Below are positions 7,576 to 14,705 of a stretch of 17,187 bases of DNA, piece after piece. The notes beneath the pieces are model-generated. The model was not told the DNA's origin. It saw nothing but the letters and a program-made list of their open reading frames with translations, and made no database searches. Source of the DNA: an uncultured Roseburia sp. (GTDB lineage: Bacteria; Bacillota; Clostridia; Lachnospirales; Lachnospiraceae); contig CAJUNX010000034.1 in NCBI GenBank assembly GCA_910587865.1, positions 26,248 through 43,434 of the forward strand. Reading direction: 5' to 3'. Position numbers and translations under genes: made by a program. The first letter of the stretch is position 1; every line of letters begins with the position of its first letter.

Positions 7576-8133
7576 CTAACGTAAGAACTTTTTGACAAAA
7601 TGCGTAATCTGTTCTGTCAGCTCTTCGGTGGGAATCTGCGTATCGATACTCAGCCAGTAATAAATGATGCCAAAGCATCCGCTGCTGATGAAAATAAATT
7701 CCTGCAGAGCTGTTTTGTTTGTGGATGGATTAAAGTACACGGGAACCAGTTTCTGTGCAAAAATACTCTGGATGTCCTTCTGCAGGCTGATATCCCCGTT
7801 ATTGCATAGCAGAATGCGGAACATCTCTTTTTTGGAATCCATATAATCCAGCGTTTTCTTAATAACTGCATACAGTGCCGCCTCTTTGCTGGTATGCTCT
7901 TCCTGCGGCAGCTCCGTATAAGAAGTCATCTCTTCTATAATGGATGCTTTCAGTTTGGCCATCTGGTCATAAGGGTCAGCATAGTATTGATAATAGGTGG
8001 AACGATTCAGGTCGGCGTCTTCACAGATAGCTTTTACCGTAATATGTGGCATCGGTTTTTCCGCGAGCAGATGCAGGAAACTATCCATAAGCAGAAGCTT
8101 TGTTATCTTTACGCGACGGTTTTCTTTGAGCAT
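7576..8133 (-). CDS. TetR/AcrR family transcriptional regulator
   Basis: A 185-residue TetR-type repressor. The N-terminal helix-turn-helix spans about residues 29-52 (HITVKAICEDADLNRSTYYQYY), with the typical T...I...A.....TYY pattern. The remaining ~130 residues are the helical dimerisation and ligand-binding domain, of the kind annotated as TetR C-terminal in Firmicutes. The start has AAAAAGGAG eight bases upstream. It is divergent from an SDR gene that now survives only as a fragment, and two palindromes lie between them. By TetR convention it would repress both itself and the divergent gene. The convergent MATE gene at 6025-7401 is a less likely target. The ligand cannot be inferred. Confidence 0.87.
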   Translation of the reverse strand: MLKENRRVKITKLLLMDSFLHLLAEKPMPHITVKAICEDADLNRSTYYQYYADPYDQMAKLKASIIEEMTSYTELPQEEHTSKEAALYAVIKKTLDYMDSKKEMFRILLCNNGDISLQKDIQSIFAQKLVPVYFNPSTNKTALQEFIFISSGCFGIIYYWLSIDTQIPTEELTEQITHFVKKFLR

Positions 8134-8208
8134 ATTTTATTCTCCTTTTTTGATAAGATTCCGACATATTTGAGATAAGTGTCGTTTTCCCGCCAGATTT
8201 CAAAATAT

Positions 8209-8222
8209 CAATGATTTCATTG
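8209..8222. promoter_or_regulatory. Palindrome, candidate TetR operator
   Basis: CAATGATTTCATTG is a perfect 6-2-6 inverted repeat located 76-89 bp upstream of the TetR start. On the - strand it overlaps a weak promoter-like pair, TTGCAA with TGAAAT at 17-bp spacing. An autoregulatory operator is plausible but not shown. Confidence 0.4.
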
Positions 8223-8248
8223 CAACACCAAAATTATTATGCTATATA

Positions 8249-8282
8249 TTGTTGGATAAATCAATAATAAGTTTATGAAACA
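8249..8282 (+). promoter_or_regulatory. Promoter with overlapping operator-like palindrome
   Basis: TGTTGGATAAA (8250-8260) and TTTATGAAACA (8272-8282) form an inverted repeat matching at 9 of 11 positions, with an 11-bp spacer. A promoter-like TTGTTG (8249-8254) is followed after 17 bp by TTTATG (8272-8277), so the palindrome covers both elements. This is the expected arrangement for repression by the divergent TetR protein of the gene at 8319. The -10 match is poor. Confidence 0.45.
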
Positions 8283-8318
8283 ACACAATGTTGGAAAAGT
8301 GAAAGGACGGATGGAAAA

Positions 8319-8588
8319 ATGAGCACTTTGTATTTGGTTACAGGAGCTGCAGGATATCTCGGCGGAGAGGTATGCCGCCAGATTGTGTCGCGCGGGAAAA
8401 AAGCCAGGGCGCTTGTATTGCCCAAAGGCTGCCCGGGCCCTCCATTCCTGCATGGACTATACCGCGCTGGAAGAGGGCGCACAGCATGTACCTTCCTTTA
8501 CAAACGTAGAGATCGGGGAGGGTGCATGACCGGCACGGAGATCTCAGAGGAACGCGTGTCCAACCTTATGGATCACATGTTCAAATAG
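8319..8588 (+). pseudogene. Truncated SDR (NAD-dependent epimerase/dehydratase) gene
   Basis: The first ~35 residues are a clear extended short-chain dehydrogenase start, MSTLYLVTGAAGYLGGEVCR and onward to ALVLP. The Rossmann dinucleotide motif TGAAGYLG is at residues 8-15. Extended SDRs are usually 250-350 residues; here the similarity ends near 8423. The remaining frame is cysteine- and arginine-rich, with no resemblance to an SDR, and stops at 8586-8588. From about 8430 another frame reads a protein-like stretch (CMDYTALEEGAQHVPSF) to a TGA at 8526, so a second gene fragment may have been joined here. AAAGGA lies 11 nt before the ATG. It is divergent from the intact TetR gene. Confidence 0.65.
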
Positions 8589-8650
8589 AAAATCTACAAT
8601 GCCAATTAGTCCGCAGCCAGCAGAGACAATAAAAGCAGCAGGAAATCCCT

Positions 8651-8767
8651 TTATAAGACTAAAAGCAAAACAGACGGATTATAGTGCCCTTTTTCCAGTG
8701 AAATGATAGTTCCTGAAGAAAGTTTTACTAAATCAGCAAGTTGCCGCTGGGTAAGCTGTTTCTTCAT
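8651..8767 (-). pseudogene. Remnant of XRE-type HTH regulator
   Basis: The - strand encodes 38 residues beginning MKKQLTQRQLADLVKLSSG and continuing TIISLEKGHYNPSVLLL. This is a textbook Cro/CI helix-turn-helix (QRQLADLVKLSSGTIISLEKG) of the small ~65-residue regulator type. Upstream in the same frame NNVREYR also fits the family but has no start codon. The frame stops at TAA 8651-8653, before the last helix and the usual (I)EDLF ending. A -1 shift near 8665 opens a frame with hydrophobic sequence that I cannot assign. It lies 75 bp beyond the end of the - strand MATE gene. Probably degenerate. Confidence 0.5.
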
Positions 8768-8841
8768 TCGGTATTCTCTTACATTATTCGATAGTAGTGC
8801 AGGAACTTCTTTTTGGCCGGCTGCCGATCAGATTATTTTTC

Positions 8842-10194
8842 TTAAATCTCTTTCGATTTTCTCTTACCGGCAAGGTTCATCCATACATAATAAATTATAT
8901 TTAAAAGAATACCAAATATCGTTGCCGCCGGCGCTGCAAATCCGATTTTCATAAGGCTTGCATCGGGCCGGATACTCATGTAATATGCCAGCGGCAGACG
9001 GATTAGCAGCGTCTGGACAAGTCCCTGCACCATGACCCAGACGGTCTTGTCATGTCCGTTAAAGTAGCCGATCATACTGAATAAAACTGCCGTCACGATC
9101 GTTTCTAACGCGAATCCTTTCAGATAATCAAATCCATTCTGGACTACAGCAGCATCGGTTGTAAAAATTCCGGTCAGCAGATTACCCTTCAGCAGTACCA
9201 GTGCAAATACCACACAGCCGATGGCCAGTCCGATGCCCATACCTGTAAACATAGCCTTTTTCGCTCTTTTCTCATTACCGGCTCCCACATTCTGGGATAC
9301 AAATGATGCCATGGACTGCATCAGGGAGCTTGGGATCAGCATTGCAAAATTGACAATTTTGCAGGCAACGCCATACCCTGACGAAGCTTCCAGTCCCAGT
9401 CTGTTGACAAATGCACAGAGGGCAAGAAAAGAAATCTGTGTCAGGCATTCCTGCAGGGCAAGTGGAAACCCGATTTTTAATGCTCTCACACAATGCCCAT
9501 TGATTTTAAAATCCTTTTTGGTGATCACAAACGGCAGCTGTCTTTTCACAAGTAAAAACAATGCAAATACGACGCTGACTGCCTGTGCAAATACAGTAGC
9601 CATCGCTGCCCCTGCTGCATCCAGATGTAAGCCCGCCACTAAGATCAGGTCACCCGCAATATTCACGACACACGCAACCGCCACAAACAGTAATGGTGAT
9701 CTGCTGTCTCCCAATCCTCTGAAAATGGCTGCAAGCAGGTTGTAAGCAACAATAAAAAAGATGCCGGCTCCGCAGATGCGCACATAGACAGACGTCAAAC
9801 CAACTGCCTCTTCCGGTGCCTGCATCAACACTGCGATCGGACGGGAAAATCCGATCATAATGACGAATAACACTGCTGAAATGATTGCAAAAAAAAGCGT
9901 TGAACCGCCTATCAGTGATCCGATATACTGCGGTTTTTTTTCACCGATATACCGTGCGATCAAAACCGTGATGCCCATTGCAAACTGCGTAATAACAAAG
10001 GTTACCAGATTCAGCACCTGACTTCCTGTAGATACCGCTGAAAGCCCCGATGTCGTTCCGAATCTCCCTACTACCAGAAGATCGACTGCACCATAAGCTG
10101 CCTGAAGGACCAGTGCACCTAAGATCGGCACCATAAACGGCAACAGTTTTCAAAATATACTACCCTGTGTAAAATCTGATTTTGAATTATTCAA
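8842..10194 (-). pseudogene. MATE efflux gene with in-frame TGA at codon 15
   Basis: The reading frame encodes a complete MATE transporter (~450 residues, 12 hydrophobic segments, family motifs such as QAAYGAVDLLVVGRFG near the start). Translation should begin at TTG 10192-10194, with AAGGAG eight bases upstream and the codon overlapping the MarR stop. The first 14 codons read (M)NNSKSDFTQGSIF, a normal MATE N-terminus, then codon 15 is TGA (10150-10152), where relatives usually have Trp or another residue, followed by KLLPFMVPILGALV. The frame is otherwise intact to the stop at 8842. Reinitiation at TTG 10143 or ATG 10134 would remove only the N-terminal cytoplasmic tail and may keep function. 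It is cotranscribed with the MarR gene. Confidence 0.75.
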
Positions 10195-10636
10195 TGTCTA
10201 CTCTCCTTTCACTCATGACCCCGTAAAATTTTTCTATTGTCCGGATCATACAGTCAGCCTCTTCCTCCGAAATATCATCCAGATATTTTGAGAGCCGGCT
10301 ATAATAATTTTTATCGTATTGATCCGAGAGATGTTCCCCTTTTTCTGTAATGGAAATATAGGTGATCCTGCCGTCTTCCTCTGATGCATATTTGCTGAGA
10401 TAGCCCTTTTTCTCCATTTCCTTTACGGTTCTTGTAACTCCCGGTCTTGGCAGTTTTAATGTATCGCTGATGTCTGATACCTTTACTCTCTCTCCATGCT
10501 TCTGAAGCCTGTGGATCACATCTAGATACTGGATATACGCCGGCGCTACTCCCTCCGGCAGTTCAGGGAGCAGCTCCCGGATCCTTTTTGCAAGATAACA
10601 GGCATCTAGCATTCTTTTTATTTTTTCCGGATTCAT
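10187..10636 (-). CDS. MarR family transcriptional regulator
   Basis: A 149-residue MarR-type winged helix protein. The winged helix spans about residues 51-100: KVSDISDTLKLPRPGVTRTV is the recognition part and the wing has the characteristic DGR (88-90) before the ITYISITEKG strand. Flanking helices form the dimer interface. MarR proteins usually repress an adjacent exporter and are released by small aromatic ligands. An ATG at 10672 is in frame but has no ribosome binding site; the ATG at 10636 has AAAGGAG 13 nt upstream and fits the usual length. The stop overlaps the TTG start of the MATE gene by a few bases, so both form one operon, and half-sites in the promoter suggest autorepression. 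Confidence 0.87.
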   Translation of the reverse strand: MNPEKIKRMLDACYLAKRIRELLPELPEGVAPAYIQYLDVIHRLQKHGERVKVSDISDTLKLPRPGVTRTVKEMEKKGYLSKYASEEDGRITYISITEKGEHLSDQYDKNYYSRLSKYLDDISEEEADCMIRTIEKFYGVMSERRVDIE

Positions 10637-10675
10637 TTTTTTGTGAATTCTCCTTTCTCGGTTCTGTCTCATTAG

Positions 10676-10729
10676 TTATCATAGATAATTACTATTGATA
10701 ATTATATGAGTATCGTCTTACATTGTCAA
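10676..10729 (-). promoter_or_regulatory. Consensus promoter and operator half-sites of MarR-MATE operon
   Basis: On the - strand TTGACA (10724-10729) and TATAAT (10701-10706) are separated by exactly 17 bp, a perfect sigma-A promoter. Over and just downstream of the -10 are the half-sites TTATC (10676-10680) and GATAA (10684-10688, 10697-10701); the last two lie in an 8-bp direct repeat GATAATTA (10684-10691 and 10697-10704). This fits MarR binding that blocks its own promoter. The operator is inferred; the promoter is seen. Confidence 0.82.
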
Positions 10730-10760
10730 TACCAGATTTTTTACCTGGAAATTCTCAATT

Positions 10761-10788
10761 AAAAACGGCCAGCTTTATCTTTCTGGCC
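10761..10788 (-). terminator. Intrinsic terminator, - strand
   Basis: Read on the - strand, GGCCAG (10783-10788) pairs with CTGGCC (10767-10772) around a 10-nt loop, and after one G comes TTTTT (10761-10765). It lies ~190 bp beyond the end of the ABC permease gene and just before the MarR promoter, so it should end the MerR-ABC transcript and insulate the next operon. Confidence 0.65.
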
Positions 10789-10805
10789 CTCCACTTACTA
10801 TTATT

Positions 10806-10982
10806 TTGTCAAGGGAAATTGCAAATATGAGAGCAGAAACCGTTGTCTGCAAATTACATGAGACTCGTACAAATCCCGGTTACACGCAGCGTGAAGTCGC
10901 TGACGGTGCTGACGTGAATGTCCGTACGGGCGGTGGGCGCAGCCCATCTACTTGCCGCCCGCTGGCTCGGCTGGATTTGCTA
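10806..10982 (+). pseudogene. Possible remnant of HTH regulator
   Basis: The + strand frame contains KLHETRTNPGYTQREVADGADVNVRT in part (about 10846-10923). GYTQREVADGADVNVRT resembles the helix-turn-helix of XRE-type proteins (usual form: G.TQ.E.A...GV...T). After it the frame becomes glycine/arginine-rich and unlike a repressor; a neighbouring frame reads AHLLAARWLGW, which resembles the last helix of such a domain, so a frameshift is possible. There is no clear ribosome binding site and no complete protein. It lies between two - strand operons. It may be a chance match. Confidence 0.3.
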
Positions 10983-11693
10983 GTTATCAACTTTTCGCAA
11001 CAGAATATTGCACATAACAGCAGCTAAGACAAAAATGAAAAGAAATGGTAAAAAGTGTTCAAATTTAAAAACATTCTCTGTCATCAGTTTATATCCCCAT
11101 GAAGCTGGAAATAGTTTTCCTATTGTTCCAAACGCTTTTGGAAGTAGTTCCATAGGGAACATAATTCCAGAAAGCATGGTAGAAGGTATAAAAATAATAA
11201 TAGAAAACATAGAGGTTTTTGCCTGATCTTTTACTGCCAGACCAATGATACTGGCAATGCTAAGAGATACCGCAATAAAAACAGCAAGGCTGATAAAGTA
11301 CCTCCCCGGATTCTCTGGTATTTCAGCATGGAAAACAAGCGGTGCTGCAATATATAAAATCATGCTCATAAGGAACAAATGAATATATGCTGAAATATTG
11401 GTTAAAGCAAGACCGAGGTATAATGGAACACCATTCGCTTTGTAAACCTTTTTAATATCGCTGCTGTAAATCTCAACAAGAGAGGGCGGCAGACCAATCA
11501 ACGCTCCCATTGTCACACCAAATACAGTCATTGACTGAATAAGCGTATATCTCGCTTCTGGCATAACTGATGTAAATATACCGCCCATAATTACAAAAAA
11601 TAAAAGCGGAACGATATAGCATGTTATAAGTAATGTCTTACTCCTTATGTCTAACTTCCATTGTAAAAAAACTCCGTATAAAAAAGCTCCCAT
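10980..11693 (-). CDS. ABC-2 type transporter permease
   Basis: A 237-residue integral membrane protein with about six hydrophobic segments and the architecture of ABC-2 permeases (DrrB/NodJ-like). There is a large N-terminal helix pair (TLLITCYIVPLLFFVIMGGI), a central block, and the motif region SGIMFPMELLPKAF near residue 170, which resembles the conserved ABC-2 segment before the last helices. It should pair with the ATPase encoded 2 bp upstream to export a drug or peptide. The GGGGGAG ribosome binding site overlaps the ATPase end. At 237 residues it is short but within range for such half-size permeases, which work as dimers. A terminator lies ~190 bp downstream. Confidence 0.82.
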   Translation of the reverse strand: MGAFLYGVFLQWKLDIRSKTLLITCYIVPLLFFVIMGGIFTSVMPEARYTLIQSMTVFGVTMGALIGLPPSLVEIYSSDIKKVYKANGVPLYLGLALTNISAYIHLFLMSMILYIAAPLVFHAEIPENPGRYFISLAVFIAVSLSIASIIGLAVKDQAKTSMFSIIIFIPSTMLSGIMFPMELLPKAFGTIGKLFPASWGYKLMTENVFKFEHFLPFLFIFVLAAVMCNILLRKVDN

Positions 11694-11695
11694 TG

Positions 11696-12505
11696 TTACT
11701 CCCCCTTTGCAATTTTTATAAAGTGCTGTTCCAGTGAACCACGGTCAATCTTAATATCTGTGATAGTTTCTCCTTTTTCCTTGTACTGCATGAGTAGCGA
11801 AAGCAGAGAAGTTCCGATATTTTCCGATTCATAGGTTTCAGTTCTATTTTCTGTTTGGATTGTGATATTATAATGCTTCCCGATTGTTTCGCCCAGCTCA
11901 TCGACAGTCCCGATAAAGGCAATTTTGCCGCCGGAAAGAACGGCAATCCGATCACATAACTTTTCAACCTCTGCCATATCATGGCTTGCTAATATGATGG
12001 TCTTTCCCATTGCTTTTAACTGGCGGATTTGTTCATGTAAAGATATTTGTCCCTCAACGTCAAGTCCTGCGGTTGGTTCATCAAGAAACAGAATATCTGG
12101 ATTTCGTGTTAAAGCAAGTGCCAGATGAAGCCGGCGCTTTTGCCCTGTTGATAATTGATAATACGGCTTTTCTGAAAGTTCATAAATACCGAGAGCGTCA
12201 AGCGTTGCTCTGTCAGGAGATGTCTTATTCCATTTCGCAAACAGCTTTACAGCTTCCAGTGCTCTGATGTATTTCGGCAAAGAAGCCGACTGCAATTGAA
12301 TGCCCATGATTCCATTTATGGTAATGCTTCCGCTGTCATATTTTCTTAAACCCTCGATACATTCGAGGGTTGTGGTCTTGCCTGCTCCATTTATGCCGAG
12401 CAGAGCAAAGATTTCTCCTTGTCGTACGCAAAAATTTAAACCTTTCAGTACGGCGTGAGTTCCATAACTTTTTGTTAAATTACAAATATTTATAGCATCA
12501 TTCAT
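11696..12505 (-). CDS. ABC transporter ATP-binding protein
   Basis: A 269-residue ABC ATPase with all motifs present: Walker A GINGAGKTT (37-45), a Q-loop region near residue 70, the signature LSTGQKRR (118-125, slightly divergent from LSGGQ), Walker B DILFLDEP (137-144), D-loop AGLD (146-149) and the switch His in ASHDM (175). It resembles CcmA/DrrA-type drug exporter subunits. The ~65 residues after the core are the usual C-terminal extension. It starts inside the MerR stop (ATGA overlap) with AGGAGG upstream, and the permease follows after 2 bp, so MerR, ATPase and permease form one operon. Confidence 0.9.
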   Translation of the reverse strand: MNDAINICNLTKSYGTHAVLKGLNFCVRQGEIFALLGINGAGKTTTLECIEGLRKYDSGSITINGIMGIQLQSASLPKYIRALEAVKLFAKWNKTSPDRATLDALGIYELSEKPYYQLSTGQKRRLHLALALTRNPDILFLDEPTAGLDVEGQISLHEQIRQLKAMGKTIILASHDMAEVEKLCDRIAVLSGGKIAFIGTVDELGETIGKHYNITIQTENRTETYESENIGTSLLSLLMQYKEKGETITDIKIDRGSLEQHFIKIAKGE

Positions 12506-13314
12506 TCTGTGTCCTCCTTGTTTTCTCCCTGAAATGGGTCAATGCCTAAACGGGAAAAATAGACACCTAATGCTTGTTCAATATATCCCATAGCAATATC
12601 TTGAACCTCTTTCCATTTAGGGTCTGTATTTTGAAACTGTCCTAATTCAATCAGTCTGGGAAGCATACTCATATCCCCACCAGTAAAATCCGTAATCATA
12701 TTCCAATAGGCTTTTGCAAAATTCTGTCCCTCATCACTATCCGCAGGAACCTCTGCATTTTGTAGCCTTATTGCTTCGTTTTGAAGCTGCATGAAAGCGT
12801 TTATAAACGCCACCCCGCTATCTTTATCAAAATGGCTGCGGATATGGTCAAGCATCTGGTCATCAAAATGTTTAATCAGCCAATAGAAATCATTTTTCAT
12901 CTGCAAATTCGCAATAATATCAGCATATTTTTTGAAATCAACTGATTGCATTTGAAGGACTTCCTCCCGCAGCACTTCCAATTCCCTCAACGATTCGGAC
13001 AGGCTTTCTATTTTTTGTTTGACTGCGGTTGCCTGCTCCATAAGGACATCAGCAATTTCAGCCGGTGTATCAAGCGGAATAAGCCGATTCTTTATATCGT
13101 CCAAAGAGAAGCCTAAATGTTTGAGAGACAATATCTGATGCAGCTTTACTACATCTTTATCTGTATATAACCTACGCCCTCCTTCACTCATGGCAGATGG
13201 GGAAAGCAGGCCCTCTCTGTCGTAATGTTGTAATGCCCGTACAGTAACGTCCATTTTCTTTGCAATTTCACCAACGGTCATATAACCTTGTGGGATCGCT
13301 TTATGTTTATCCAT
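12502..13314 (-). CDS. MerR family regulator with TipAS-like domain
   Basis: A 270-residue MerR-type activator. The winged helix starts at YMTVGEIAKKMDVTVRALQH (11-30), followed by YDREGLLSPS and GGRRLY, the family signature. A coiled-coil dimerisation helix spans about 85-125. The ~145-residue C-terminal part resembles the TipAS drug-binding domain, including NFAKAYWNMITDF. Such proteins bind antibiotics or other hydrophobic compounds and activate the adjacent exporter. The open frame runs up to 13404, but the ATG at 13314 has AGGAGG six bases upstream and matches the family N-terminus. The stop overlaps the ATPase start by 4 bp. The operon order (regulator first) implies positive autoregulation. 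Confidence 0.88.
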   Translation of the reverse strand: MDKHKAIPQGYMTVGEIAKKMDVTVRALQHYDREGLLSPSAMSEGGRRLYTDKDVVKLHQILSLKHLGFSLDDIKNRLIPLDTPAEIADVLMEQATAVKQKIESLSESLRELEVLREEVLQMQSVDFKKYADIIANLQMKNDFYWLIKHFDDQMLDHIRSHFDKDSGVAFINAFMQLQNEAIRLQNAEVPADSDEGQNFAKAYWNMITDFTGGDMSMLPRLIELGQFQNTDPKWKEVQDIAMGYIEQALGVYFSRLGIDPFQGENKEDTE

Positions 13315-13321
13315 GTCACAC

Positions 13322-13362
13322 CTCCTCTTATAGGATACCTCATTACGCTGCGTCACAAGCAA
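13322..13362 (-). promoter_or_regulatory. Candidate MerR-controlled promoter with long spacer
   Basis: On the - strand TTGCTT and TATCCT (13332-13337) are separated by 19 bp, the long spacing typical of MerR-activated promoters; TTGTGA (13353-13358) and TATAAG (13327-13332) at 20 bp is an alternative. The spacer GTGACGCAGCGTAATGAGG contains dyad-like sequence where a MerR dimer would bind. A caveat is that the predicted start point falls within or just after the ribosome binding site at 13321-13327, so the true promoter may lie further upstream. Confidence 0.45.
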
Positions 13363-13405
13363 GATAATTTTCCTTTTCCGGTTAACCTTAATCGTTTTCT
13401 CCATT

Positions 13406-13603
13406 ATGCCTCATCCTCCATCTTCCCATATACCCCAGAATACATTCAATGACTTTCTTAATAGAATCTTCTTAAACCTGCCGTCTTCAGATTATCCTCA
13501 TGCCGGATATGGTGGAAAATTCAGACACTGGTTGACATCAAAAAACCTGAAACCATATGGAAGTTATGGTAATGGTTCAGCCATGAAGGTATCGCTTCAT
13601 TAA
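13406..13603 (+). pseudogene. Fragment of ADP-ribosylglycohydrolase
   Basis: A 65-codon frame with no clear ribosome binding site. From about residue 15 it resembles the central part of ADP-ribosylglycohydrolases (DraG/ARH-like): YPHAGYGGKFRHWL (30-43) and PYGSYGNGSAMKVS (50-63), where GNGSAM is a family motif. The enzyme family removes ADP-ribose from proteins or small molecules and is usually 250-350 residues, so both ends are missing. The frame stops at TAA 13601-13603 straight after KVSLH, where relatives continue. It is divergent from the MerR gene and lies in a stretch of several gene fragments. Not expected to be functional. Confidence 0.65.
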
Positions 13604-13645
13604 ACATTCAAAAAACTATGATATTCTATACCCGGAGGAAATGTT

Positions 13646-13740
13646 ATGAAAAAAATCTTAGTTATCGAAGATGATCGGGATATACAGGATATATGAAAAA
13701 CACCTGACTGACGCAGGTTATGAGGACATCCACACGGGCC
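13646..13740 (+). pseudogene. Fragment of response regulator receiver domain
   Basis: A start with GGAGG seven bases upstream encodes MKKILVIEDDRDIQDI, the first strand and acidic pocket (EDD) of an OmpR-type receiver domain, then TGA at 13694-13696. One base over, the next frame continues as YEKHLTDAGYEDIHTG, which fits the following helix of a receiver domain, so one inserted base explains the stop. The similarity ends near 13737; the phosphoacceptor region and the DNA-binding domain are absent. It is a double lesion (frameshift and truncation) of a two-component regulator gene. Confidence 0.7.
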
Positions 13741-13790
13741 TTAAAATTATCACCGCCAGGCACAGTATCCACATTGTGATAGTTCTGCAT
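13662..13790 (-). pseudogene. Possible truncated gene divergent from HxlR regulator
   Basis: On the - strand a 42-codon frame begins MQNYHNVDTVPGGDNF with AGAGG seven bases upstream. The first ~17 residues look like a genuine protein start, but I do not recognise a family. From about 13740 on the frame runs antisense through the response regulator fragment, so the original gene was probably cut at that junction. It faces the HxlR gene, a position where such regulators commonly keep a controlled oxidoreductase gene. The role is inferred from position only; it may not be coding. Confidence 0.3.
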
Positions 13791-13883
13791 GTCTGTGCCT
13801 CTTTTCTTTGCAGGATTGACTTTTTCTACTGTTAACATTATAATTGTAGCAAGAATGAAACAGAAAATAAGTACATACATACA

Positions 13884-13914
13884 AGTATGATACTAGCATG
13901 AAAGTTATATACTT
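13884..13914. promoter_or_regulatory. Candidate HxlR operator and promoter
   Basis: AGTATGATACT (13884-13894) is a perfect 5-1-5 palindrome. AAGTAT (13883-13888) and ATACTT (13909-13914) form a second, wider inverted repeat, and TATACT (13908-13913) is a good -10 element 21 bp before the HxlR start. HxlR proteins typically bind such short AT-rich dyads in their own promoters. No good -35 hexamer is visible. Confidence 0.5.
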
Positions 13915-13934
13915 ACTAAAGGAGAGTAAAAGAA

Positions 13935-14270
13935 ATGAACGAACGCTGTATATCACAGGAATGCCTGGAAACAACAGGTTTCAGCTACACATTATCCCTC
14001 ATCAACGGGAAATACAAAATGACAATTCTTTATACGCTTATGGAATTTGGCATCGTCCGTTTTAATGAAATGAAAAAGTATATTGGAGGGATCTCTTTCA
14101 AAACGCTAAGCTCTACATTAAAAGAATTAGAGGCAGACCAGTTGGTAAACAGAAAAGAATACCCGCAGATTCCGCCAAAGGTCGAATACAGCCTTACAGA
14201 ACGCGGAAAGTCACTCATTCCTATTTTAGATGGGATGTGTGAATGGGGAGATAAAAACAGGCTTCCATAG
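13935..14270 (+). CDS. HxlR family transcriptional regulator
   Basis: A 111-residue winged helix protein of normal HxlR length. Family features: YTLSLINGKYKMTILYTL (18-35), RFNEMKKYIGGISFKTLSSTLKELE (42-66, recognition helix) and YPQIPPKVEYSLTERG (76-91). Cys5 and Cys10 lie near the N-terminus, where redox-sensing HxlR members (YodB, HypR type) have their reactive cysteine; redox sensing here is therefore possible, not shown. AAAGGAG lies ~10 nt before the ATG. The gene looks intact, but its neighbours on both sides are fragments: a truncated divergent frame and an FAD oxidoreductase remnant. The original target may be gone. Confidence 0.88.
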   Translation: MNERCISQECLETTGFSYTLSLINGKYKMTILYTLMEFGIVRFNEMKKYIGGISFKTLSSTLKELEADQLVNRKEYPQIPPKVEYSLTERGKSLIPILDGMCEWGDKNRLP

Positions 14271-14283
14271 ATTTCTATCGTAA

Positions 14284-14689
14284 AAAATCAGATATTATCA
14301 TGGGCGATTGATTGCCTGTGTGGAGGAAAAGCACCATCTGTGGATTGGCAGGCAGACGAAAGAGGAAAAATGGCTGACGCCGCATATCCGTCCGGGATGC
14401 CGTGTGGGCTACGGCGTGAGGCACATCCTTTTTGCAGGGGAAGTCGCCGGGTTCTTAAACCCGATGGATGAGGGCATATCTGCAGGGATGGAGCGCGGGT
14501 ACTGCGCCGCCGGTGCAGTACCCGCGCATTTCGATAACCCGGAAACAGTCCGGGAGGCATGCAGGCAAAGCACGGAAAATCTGAAATCCTATATGCAGCG
14601 CCAGTGGAGCCTTGTCGGGGATGACCGATACGTTCAGGGAGATGGAAGGATGGTTTGATATCAAAAGTTCTGCCAGAAAACGGAATTAG
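14284..14689 (+). pseudogene. Fragment of FAD-dependent oxidoreductase (C-terminal part)
   Basis: The frame from 14284 reads YYHGRLIACVEEKHHLWIG and then a clear flavoprotein segment, HILFAGEVAGFLNPMDEGI and SAGMERGYCAA (about 14416-14510). This is the FAD-binding GD/GE..G...P..GEGI motif of geranylgeranyl-reductase-like or other NAD(P)/FAD-dependent oxidoreductases. The N-terminal Rossmann half is missing. Near 14624 a run of four G shifts the frame: the frame used so far ends at TGA after GRMV (14658), while the next reads MTDTFREMEGWFDIKS to TAG at 14687-14689, a sensible C-terminus. It therefore has a 5' truncation and a one-base insertion. It begins 14 bp after the HxlR stop. Confidence 0.7.
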
Positions 14690-14705
14690 AGCATAAAAAC
14701 AGAGA

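Noticed and set aside
8703..8954. 83-codon + frame after the SDR fragment
   Set aside because: It is antisense to the XRE remnant and to the MATE 3' end, both of which have clear family motifs.
9221..9745. 174-codon + frame inside the second MATE gene
   Set aside because: It is antisense to the MATE frame; low-complexity Ala/Thr/Asn composition typical of a shadow frame.
13662..13880. Longer 72-codon start for the - frame divergent from HxlR
   Set aside because: The upstream start at 13880 lies within the promoter palindromes and has no ribosome binding site; the ATG at 13790 is better placed.
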